This document shows, in pieces, positions 16,696-23,982 of a DNA stretch of 64,000 nucleotides (positions are counted from its first letter, which is position 1; each line of letters opens with the position of its first letter). This stretch comes from Roseibium litorale (lineage in GTDB: Bacteria > Pseudomonadota > Alphaproteobacteria > Rhizobiales > Stappiaceae). The stretch is taken from positions 206,426-270,425 of the forward strand of contig NZ_JACYXI010000007.1 in NCBI RefSeq assembly GCF_014842915.1, written 5' to 3'. The notes beneath the pieces were generated by a model. The model did no database searches and was not told where the DNA came from. It worked only from the letters and a program-made list of their open reading frames with translations. The position numbers and the translations under genes are program-made.

Positions 16696-18948
16696 GTGGA
16701 GACTTCTTCAACCACTCCCCGCAAAGGGAATCAGAACCTGTTGGATGCCCTTGAACTTCTTGGCATTCTCCGGGCAAGGTTGAAGTTCATACTGCTGACT
16801 GCCGTCGTTTTCGTCGCCCTCAGCGCGGCCATTTCCTTGATTCTGACACCGGTTTTCACTGCGACGACGGCTGTGCTCGTCGACCCGACAGTCCAGCAGC
16901 CTTTTGACACTCAGCAGCAGTCCCGCAATCCCCTGGTCGACAGCCTGGCAATCGACAGCCAGGTCGCTGTAATCCGGTCCGCCGCGATCCTGCGTCCCGT
17001 CATCAGCTCCGAAAATCTTGTGAACGACCCGGAGTTCGGGACTGGTGGCACCTCCGGACTGGTTGGAATGATCCTGAAGGCGCTGCGTCCGGGACCAGAA
17101 GCCGCAGGTCAGCAGGCAGAGGATAAAACTCTGAAGGCCCTTGCGGAAGCCACCACGGTCAAACGGGACGGGCAGACTTTCATTCTCACGATAGCGGTGG
17201 ACTCCAAAGACCCGGCGAAAGCCGCCCGCCTGTCCCGTGCCATTGCGGACAGCTACCTGAGCGATCAAAGACGGCAGCTTGAGAATGCGTCCAACCACGT
17301 CACGAGCCAGATTGACGACAGGCTCATCGGCTTGCGCGAACGTCTGAGACTGGCTGAGGATAAGGTTCAGGAGTTCCGGGCGAAGAACAATCTTCAGGTT
17401 GCTGGAGAAGGCGGTCTCATCACCGAACAGGATCTGGCCGGCGTCAACACAAGCCTGATCGAAGCCCGCGCTGCCCTTGCGGCCGCAGAAGCAAAGAACG
17501 CCGAAATACAAAGACTTCTGCGCCAGGGCGTCGACGCGGAATCCATCAGCGACGCAGTCAATTCGCCGACGATTTCACGGCTGCGCGAGCAATATACCGA
17601 AGCGGCACGCAACGCCGCAAACTTGTCTGCCGATCTGCTGCCGTCCCACCCGACGCTGGTGCGGGCACGCTCCCAGCTTTCTCAGATCCAGCAGCTCATC
17701 CGCGATGAGGTCGCCCGGATTGGAGAATCCTCAAAGATCGAGCTCAAGGTTGCGAAAGATCGCGTCGCCAACCTGCAGAGGCAACTGGAAAGCACAAGAA
17801 CGCTGAACAATGCGGACGATGCTGCCCGGATCCGTTTGAGAGAGCTGGAAACAGAAGCTGTCGCCACACGCACGCTTTACGAAAACGTTCTGGCCCGTTC
17901 CAAGCAGATTTCCGAACTTGATCAGGTTGTCATACCCGACGCACGCATCATTTCCCCTGCCGTGACGCCCGAAAGCCCAACCTGGCCGAAAAAGAAGCTT
18001 ATTGTCGCTTTGTCTGCCGTTCTTGGCCTTCTCGTTGGCGCGTGCATTGCCATAGCAGGAACCGCGTTCCGGCTATTGAAGGCCCGGCTCCTTGTGGAAG
18101 AGGCCGAAGAAGTTCCTCCAGCGCAAGCGCAGAGTGGGTCAACCCAGCCATCCCCCTCTCTGCCTCAAACTTCCGTCCCCGGACAATCGGCCAGAAAGTT
18201 GCCGGGCCGGTCTCCGCGCAACCAGCGCCTTGCCTCCTCTCTGACCACGCTGAGCCATATTCCCCGCCTCGCGAACATGGCCTCCCGGCAAGACAGCGTT
18301 ATCAGGCAAGGCGAGGAAGTCGAGGCCATCCGCCAGGCTCTCGATCTGTTCTACGCGGATCAGGCAGCCGGAAAAGACACAGAGTTCGGGCTGGCAATCG
18401 AAAAAATCCACGAGCGCATTGATCAGCTGGCAGAAGACAGTGATGCACGCGTGGCTCTGCTGACTTCTTCGGCAACCGGCCAAGGACAGACAATGTCTGC
18501 CTTTGCCATCGCCTTCGCAGGCGCTTGCCGCGGACTGAAGGTGCTGCTGGTTGATGCTGACCCCTTGCAGAGGGATCTCACCCGGGGACTGGACGGCACA
18601 CCATCCCGGCGGCAGCAACCATTGGCCAACCGGGTTCGGGAAGACCGGGAGCTCGGTCTGTCCTTTGTGTCCCTCATTGCAGGTCAACCGCGCCACAAGC
18701 CCTTCGAACTGAGTGGGCAGGCAACCCGCGAGCTGGCAGATATAGCGCGGGACCATGACCTGACAGTCATCGACGGGCCGCTTCTGCGCGACCTCTCCAG
18801 CGATGCCCCTCTCATCGCTGTTTCCGATTTGATCCTGGTGTCCCTCGCCGAAGAGACACAAAAAACCATCGCCGCGCAGGAGTTGGCTGATACGCTCGAC
18901 AAATTGTCTGGCGACCGTCCGCACGCCCTCCTGATCACGGGCAGCTGA
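16696..18948 (+). CDS. Wzz/Wzc-like polysaccharide co-polymerase with degenerate BY-kinase domain
   Basis: A 750-residue co-polymerase that controls polymer length. TM1 lies at about residues 28-52 (FILLTAVVFVALSAAISLI), then a periplasmic Wzz domain with a long coiled-coil region (about 190-380) and a GNVR-type segment, TM2 at about 435-455, and a cytoplasmic P-loop domain at the C-terminus. In that domain the Walker A loop reads GQGQT (595-599), so the invariant Lys is Gln598; Walker A' VLLVDADP (616-623) is kept. No Tyr-rich tail is visible, so tyrosine kinase activity is doubtful. The start is GTG at 16696. It probably works with the polymerase and flippase of this locus. Confidence 0.86.
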   Translation: METSSTTPRKGNQNLLDALELLGILRARLKFILLTAVVFVALSAAISLILTPVFTATTAVLVDPTVQQPFDTQQQSRNPLVDSLAIDSQVAVIRSAAILRPVISSENLVNDPEFGTGGTSGLVGMILKALRPGPEAAGQQAEDKTLKALAEATTVKRDGQTFILTIAVDSKDPAKAARLSRAIADSYLSDQRRQLENASNHVTSQIDDRLIGLRERLRLAEDKVQEFRAKNNLQVAGEGGLITEQDLAGVNTSLIEARAALAAAEAKNAEIQRLLRQGVDAESISDAVNSPTISRLREQYTEAARNAANLSADLLPSHPTLVRARSQLSQIQQLIRDEVARIGESSKIELKVAKDRVANLQRQLESTRTLNNADDAARIRLRELETEAVATRTLYENVLARSKQISELDQVVIPDARIISPAVTPESPTWPKKKLIVALSAVLGLLVGACIAIAGTAFRLLKARLLVEEAEEVPPAQAQSGSTQPSPSLPQTSVPGQSARKLPGRSPRNQRLASSLTTLSHIPRLANMASRQDSVIRQGEEVEAIRQALDLFYADQAAGKDTEFGLAIEKIHERIDQLAEDSDARVALLTSSATGQGQTMSAFAIAFAGACRGLKVLLVDADPLQRDLTRGLDGTPSRRQQPLANRVREDRELGLSFVSLIAGQPRHKPFELSGQATRELADIARDHDLTVIDGPLLRDLSSDAPLIAVSDLILVSLAEETQKTIAAQELADTLDKLSGDRPHALLITGS

Positions 18949-18954
18949 TACGGT

Positions 18955-20712
18955 TCAACGTTTGGCAGCGCCGAATCTGCCTGCGAACTCCAAAAGCTTC
19001 TCCGTGACGTCTGCCCTTGCCGGTAGAGGACTGAGATTGTGATCTGCCTCCGGGACCTTGGAGAAAGTCACATTCGGATAGGCTGAGAGTCCCGAAGCAT
19101 CCGGACCGAACCAATCGGCGATTTCAAGAAGCCCACGGTCGCCTTCGCTATACACGAGAGCCACCGGCACATTCCGCTCCGCCAGCGTCTTCAACCGGGC
19201 GGAGACCACGCTTTTGAGGCGATGGTGACGGGAGAGGCGCCCGAGAAGCGGTGAAAGCTTCCTGTCGGCAGCGGTGGCGAGAGCGGCCGTCACCTTCCGG
19301 ACCGCAGTAGAAACCGTAAGCTCTCCAGAAAGCAGCCGCTTGAACTGCTTCGGATCTGTCATCTTGCTGCGGTAGGTATCGAGGGTCTGAATGGGTTCCC
19401 GGATGGCCTGATCGACATCCTCATCCGGATCCCACACCAGCTTGCGGGAGTTGACCAGAAAGGCCCCCTCAATACGTTCATCGAGGCCAGCCGACACAAA
19501 GGCCTGGTAGGCGCCGCTGCATCGCCCCGAAATCAGAACATGCGCGTCTCCCAAACGCTCTTTCATCCAGTCGATAGCACAGCGGACATCATCACTCTGC
19601 CGGGTCGAATAGAGAACCTGCTCGCCTTGACCGGGCCAGTAGGGTGTCTCACCGATCCCCGCAAGGTCCATCCGCAGGACGGCATATCCGCGGGAAGCCA
19701 TCTCGCGGGCAAGATCGACCGTGTATCTGCCCCAGCCGCAGGAATGGTCATAGCCAGCATTGAGGACCAGAATGGCTGTCCGGGCGGGAGCTGACGCCGG
19801 CTCTGTAAGCACGCAGAAAAACATGCCGCCAGGACCAAATCTGTGCTGGCTTTCCCGGTAGTCTGGTGTTTCCAGAACTGCTGGCACATCCGGCAGCTTC
19901 GTACCGGCAGAAGCATCCGCGTCCTGCGGGAAGTGCTCGCAGATCCAGGAGACAACCGCCTTGATTGGCCCCGTGGGAAGCCGCGAGAGCGTCGGGTTGG
20001 AGATGTAGTCGACATAGCCCTCGAAAGCACTGAGGTCGACCTGCCCGCCACCAGCGGCAAGATGCTCGGCCAGCTTCACATCGGCAGGGTTGCCCGGGCG
20101 TCCGACGACCAGACTTCTTTCGACCTTCGGCGCCTCGCTTTTCAGCAGATTGAGCCCCTTGATTTCAGTAAGGGTCTCCGCCGAGAGAACGAAGCCGCCA
20201 GCCATCATCCCGCCTTCCGGCCCATCGGAGGATCGCACGAGGAAAGTCGGCTGGGTCATGGCCGTCCAGGCCGCGATCTCTCTCAAATGCGCCCGGCCCT
20301 GCGACACGCCTCCGAGATAAACAACGCCGGCAACATGCCGCTTGCGGGCCAGTTCGCCTGCAAAGAGACCGCCAAGGCCTTGACCGATCAGAATGACCCT
20401 GGAGGCAGATGAAAGCGTGATGAGCTGATCAAGGGCTGCCTCGGCAGCCTTTTGCCAAGCCTCGATATCCCGGATCGCATCGCTGGCCAGAGCCGAGTGG
20501 CAGGTTCCCGGAAAATCGAACCGCAGACAGGGATATCCGGCTTCCGCGAGCTTTTCTCCCATGATCCGGAAGGTCTTGCGCGAACAGAGCTCTTCATAGG
20601 CCCATGGACTGAGCATGAGAACGGCGGTTGACCCCTTAGCGGCATGATACATACCGGCGAGACCATCAAAGAAGATTGGGCAGGCAACTGACACTTTAGG
20701 GTCCTGGATCAC
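18955..20712 (-). CDS. Tandem two-domain alpha/beta hydrolase-like protein without the usual nucleophile serines
   Basis: A 585-residue protein with two successive alpha/beta-hydrolase folds. The first (about 25-260) has AVLMLSPWAYEE, CLRFDFPGTCHSA and an elbow GQGLG at 110-114, with Gly where Ser should be. The second (about 295-580) has AILVLNAGYDHSCGWGRY, VLRMDLAGIGET, an elbow GRCSG at 396-400 with Cys398 in the nucleophile position, YSEGDRG and EADHNLSP with His558. From memory the two halves resemble the hydrolase 1 and hydrolase 2 types found with exosortase/EPS systems, here fused; no exosortase is visible. It is convergent to the Wzc-like gene. Function is unknown, and acyl transfer or deacylation is a guess. 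Confidence 0.75.
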   Translation of the reverse strand: MIQDPKVSVACPIFFDGLAGMYHAAKGSTAVLMLSPWAYEELCSRKTFRIMGEKLAEAGYPCLRFDFPGTCHSALASDAIRDIEAWQKAAEAALDQLITLSSASRVILIGQGLGGLFAGELARKRHVAGVVYLGGVSQGRAHLREIAAWTAMTQPTFLVRSSDGPEGGMMAGGFVLSAETLTEIKGLNLLKSEAPKVERSLVVGRPGNPADVKLAEHLAAGGGQVDLSAFEGYVDYISNPTLSRLPTGPIKAVVSWICEHFPQDADASAGTKLPDVPAVLETPDYRESQHRFGPGGMFFCVLTEPASAPARTAILVLNAGYDHSCGWGRYTVDLAREMASRGYAVLRMDLAGIGETPYWPGQGEQVLYSTRQSDDVRCAIDWMKERLGDAHVLISGRCSGAYQAFVSAGLDERIEGAFLVNSRKLVWDPDEDVDQAIREPIQTLDTYRSKMTDPKQFKRLLSGELTVSTAVRKVTAALATAADRKLSPLLGRLSRHHRLKSVVSARLKTLAERNVPVALVYSEGDRGLLEIADWFGPDASGLSAYPNVTFSKVPEADHNLSPLPARADVTEKLLEFAGRFGAAKR

Positions 20713-20887
20713 GACACGAAGATCCCGGCAGCAGCAGAAGGGCTCAAACCGGATCCCAAGTGTGGATAGCGCTGAAATCAGCTCGGGGAAACAATCAACA
20801 GCAAAAATCCTATCCTTCCTTTAATCTTGCTTCAAAGGTGCGGGGACATAGTGCGGGCATCCGGAACCAGGAAGGAGCGCAGGATCC

Positions 20888-21796
20888 TTGGAACGTGTCA
20901 CGATCGCCATCGCCAGCATCGGCCGGCCCAGCATGGCGGAAACGCTTCGCTCGCTTGCCAGCATCAAAAAGGTACCGGGCAAGACCCTTTCTGTTCTGAT
21001 CGCGGATGACTCACCAGATGGCGCTGCAACCCGGCTTGTTGCCGGTCTCCGCCTGCCTGGGCTCGACGTTACCTGTCTTGCGGTCGCGTCAGGCAATATC
21101 TCGGTGGCCCGGAACGCTCTGCTTGATGAGACCACAGGCGAGTGGATCGTTTTCGTCGATGATGATGAGTGGGTCGAAGCCGATTGGCTTGAGCGGCTGT
21201 TTGCTTGCCAGCAAGAGTATTCTGCCGATGTCGTGATCGGTCCGGTGCATCCGGTTTATCCAGACCACGCTCCGGCTTGGCTCGTCCGCGCCAACCCGCT
21301 TTATGCGGATTGGGGGCACAGGGGAAAACGGCTTCTGACTGGAAGAGGCGGCAATACGCTCGCGAACATGACGTTCATCCGCCAATATGGTCTGCGTTTC
21401 GATCCGGAACTTGGGAGATCGGGCGGGGAGGACACGGCCTTTTTCGCCGAGGCCGCCACCTGCGGCGCGATCATCGTCGCGACAGACGACGCCATTGCCC
21501 GCGAGCATGTGCCTGAGGAGCGGCTGGATCCCGCTTATATCCTGCGGCGCGGCATCCGCTCCGGCCAGTCTTATGCGAACTCCCGCAAGGCTGATAATCC
21601 CGGCCTGCAATGGCGGCTCTTGTTTGGTGGCGATGCGTTGATCAAATGCGCCGTTGCGTTCACGCTTGCCTTGGTGTTCAGACCGTTCGACCGGGCCCGT
21701 TCCTTCCGCATGCAACAGAAACTGGCCCTGAACTTCGGCAAGATCCGCTCCGTTCTGAACCTGCCTCTGGCCCAGCTCTACGCGCCCCGCCCCTAA
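20888..21796 (+). CDS. GT2-family glycosyltransferase
   Basis: A 302-residue inverting GT-A glycosyltransferase, presumably adding a sugar to the lipid-linked repeat. The start TIAIASIGRPSMAETL, the nucleotide-sugar DD pattern VLIADDSPDG, the metal-binding FVDDDEWVEADW and the acceptor-side RSGGEDTAFF (ED motif) are clear. The C-terminus is basic and amphipathic with a hydrophobic patch (CAVAFTLALVF), so it may associate with the membrane. The start is TTG at 20888 with AGGAAGGAG about 12-20 bases upstream; no ATG or GTG lies nearby in frame. Its stop overlaps the convergent deacetylase gene. Confidence 0.88.
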   Translation: MERVTIAIASIGRPSMAETLRSLASIKKVPGKTLSVLIADDSPDGAATRLVAGLRLPGLDVTCLAVASGNISVARNALLDETTGEWIVFVDDDEWVEADWLERLFACQQEYSADVVIGPVHPVYPDHAPAWLVRANPLYADWGHRGKRLLTGRGGNTLANMTFIRQYGLRFDPELGRSGGEDTAFFAEAATCGAIIVATDDAIAREHVPEERLDPAYILRRGIRSGQSYANSRKADNPGLQWRLLFGGDALIKCAVAFTLALVFRPFDRARSFRMQQKLALNFGKIRSVLNLPLAQLYAPRP

Positions 21797-22473
21797 ATCC
21801 GGTAACGAAGCCGCCGGAGTTGCGCATAGGCCGTGCCTTTCAGGATCTGTTTGAAAGACATGCGCGGCGGCAAATCCCGTTCCGGCGAGAAGTCCTGCTG
21901 CACTGACCAGCGCGGACGGAACCAGGCGTCCCGGTACCCCATTCCCGAAGTGCTGGTTGAAACCTGAGAATAGCCTGCAGCCTTCAGGCTGGACAGGACA
22001 AGCGGATCAAAGGCTCCGAAAGGAATGGCCGCGGTCAGAACAGGGACGCCAGCCTCATCCTCGATCCTACGGCGCGCGTCGTGGAACTCCCGTTGCCGAC
22101 CAGCCTCGTCAAGTTTGGTCCAGTCGATATGATCCCAGCCATGGCTGCCGATCTTCATTCCGCTTGCCACCATCTCGCGGATCTGTTCGCCGTTTAAGTA
22201 TCCCTGCTGCCCGATCCGGCCCGCCAGAACAAAGAACTCACCACTTCGCCCCGCATCCAGAAGTGCCGGAACACCGGCTTCGTAGTCCGACAGGTTGCCA
22301 TCATCGAAGGTCACCACCACACGGCATCCTGATTGCTGTTCCAGCTTGTCTAGGCAGGCAATCGTTCGCCGATAGGTTTCGACAGGGACAAAATACCGCC
22401 CCTCCCCTTCGCTCAAGGGAACGATTGGCTCCCCTATGCCGTGAAAGGTGATGGCAAGATTTGTGGTCAGCAT
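21793..22473 (-). CDS. Polysaccharide deacetylase (NodB-homology, CE4)
   Basis: A 226-residue CE4-type deacetylase, predicted to remove N- or O-acetyl groups from sugars. Motif 1 is VVVTFDDGNLSDYEAG with the catalytic and metal Asp pair; motif 2 is KIGSHGWDHIDW, the HxxxH zinc pair; AAIPFGAFDP stands in place of the usual RxPxG motif. No signal peptide is visible with the start at 22473, which has AGGA 8 bases upstream. A start at 22533 would add 20 residues. It overlaps the GT2 gene at the stop codons. A role in tailoring the exopolysaccharide is inferred from location. Confidence 0.85.
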   Translation of the reverse strand: MLTTNLAITFHGIGEPIVPLSEGEGRYFVPVETYRRTIACLDKLEQQSGCRVVVTFDDGNLSDYEAGVPALLDAGRSGEFFVLAGRIGQQGYLNGEQIREMVASGMKIGSHGWDHIDWTKLDEAGRQREFHDARRRIEDEAGVPVLTAAIPFGAFDPLVLSSLKAAGYSQVSTSTSGMGYRDAWFRPRWSVQQDFSPERDLPPRMSFKQILKGTAYAQLRRLRYRI

Positions 22474-22672
22474 GAAAAGGTCCTGAAAAAGGCTTGGCTC
22501 CCAATTCCAGGCACTCTGCCATGAAAAGTTCAACGGATAATGAGCGGAACCGCTCGCCAGGACGTCAATGAAATTAACCCCGGCGGAAGACCCTTGTGCT
22601 AAACCAAGCCCAATGATCTGACATTCCTAGACTGGCCGTTTCCACTCCCGGCCGGACCGAGCGGACGACTAT

Positions 22673-23962
22673 ATGCAATCCAATACACCCGGGAGCGTCC
22701 CGTCCAAGGTGAAGAACCTCATTGGACAGGCGCGCAAATCCAGCCTCGTTCGCAATACCTTGTCCTACACTGTGAATTTTGGGCTTCAGCTCGTCATTCA
22801 ACTGGCCTTCTTCATGCTGATCTCCCGGAACCTTGGTGCGGAAGGCTATGGCGTCTTCATCAGCATCACGAGCGCATCGATCATAGCTGGATTCATTATC
22901 GGCCTGGGCAGTGAGTATCTTCTGGTCCAGCGTGTTGCCGTCGATCCTGACGCCTTCCCGCGCTACTTCGGCCATGCCTTGATCATGATGGCTCTGACAT
23001 TGCCGCTGGTCGCCATCCCCATGATTGTCTTCCTGCACTATCTGGTCGGAGACACGATCAGCCTGCTCCATCTGTCCGTCATCTCACTGACGGATCTGAT
23101 CTTCACAAGGCTCGTTGTTCTGGCTGCGCAGGCCTACATGGCGTTCGATAAGGCAAACAAGCAGCTCTTCATCAATGCCTTCATGGCGATTTCCAAACTC
23201 GTTTTCCTGATCGCAGCCACCAGTTTGAACAGCAAGCTGACGGTCTCTGACTGGACCTGGTGGTACTTTGCATCGGGATTGCTCTCCGCAATCGTCGCCA
23301 TCGCTCTAGTCTTTCGTGACCTCGGGCGGCCAATCATGACCATTGTCCGGGAAGACCTGAGGCTCAGCAGCCTTTACTGCGTCGAATTTCTCGCCATTGG
23401 CAGCATGAAGGATCTGGACAAGCCGGTTGTGGTGCACGCGATCGACGCCCATGCAGGCGGGCAATATGCGGCTGGCTTCCGCATCATCGATGCGGCCTCG
23501 GCACCAGTGCGCGCATTTCTCTATGCCACCTACACCCACCATTTCCGCCATGCAGAGGTCGGCAGGGAAAACAGCTACAGCTTTGCGCTGAAACTGCTGC
23601 CTGCTGCTGTTGGACTTGCTCTGCCAGTTGCCATTGGCCTGTTCGTGATTGCGGATTACATTCCGCTGGTGCTGGGCGAAGACTTTGCCGAAACGCCCAG
23701 TGTCATCAAGTGTCTGGCGTTCTATCCGCTGCTGATGGGCCTCTCCGGCATTGGCGCAGATCTCCTGCGCGCAATCGGACATCAGAAAGTCCGTATGGCG
23801 CTCCTGATTTTCACCAGCCTGGCACTCGTCCCCGTTGTCTGGTTCGGCGCGATCATGGGTGGGCTTGTCGGCGCAGCCTTATTCCGCTTTGCCGTGCAAT
23901 CGGCGCTGACCTTGCTGACCTGGGCCGCAATCCTCGTCTCAAGAAAGCGTAATGCGGCCTGA
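22673..23962 (+). CDS. Wzx-type polysaccharide flippase (MOP superfamily)
   Basis: A 429-residue polytopic membrane protein with about 12 hydrophobic segments. The N-terminal LSYTVNFGLQLVIQLAFFMLISRNLGAEGYG is the typical beginning of O-antigen/exopolysaccharide flippases, which move undecaprenyl-PP-linked repeats across the inner membrane. It ends the exopolysaccharide locus on the right and is convergent with the GH2 gene 20 bases away. Flippase assignment is strong at family level; the transported glycan is unknown. Confidence 0.87.
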   Translation: MQSNTPGSVPSKVKNLIGQARKSSLVRNTLSYTVNFGLQLVIQLAFFMLISRNLGAEGYGVFISITSASIIAGFIIGLGSEYLLVQRVAVDPDAFPRYFGHALIMMALTLPLVAIPMIVFLHYLVGDTISLLHLSVISLTDLIFTRLVVLAAQAYMAFDKANKQLFINAFMAISKLVFLIAATSLNSKLTVSDWTWWYFASGLLSAIVAIALVFRDLGRPIMTIVREDLRLSSLYCVEFLAIGSMKDLDKPVVVHAIDAHAGGQYAAGFRIIDAASAPVRAFLYATYTHHFRHAEVGRENSYSFALKLLPAAVGLALPVAIGLFVIADYIPLVLGEDFAETPSVIKCLAFYPLLMGLSGIGADLLRAIGHQKVRMALLIFTSLALVPVVWFGAIMGGLVGAALFRFAVQSALTLLTWAAILVSRKRNAA

Positions 23963-23982
23963 GGTCATTTTCCTCAGGGTCT

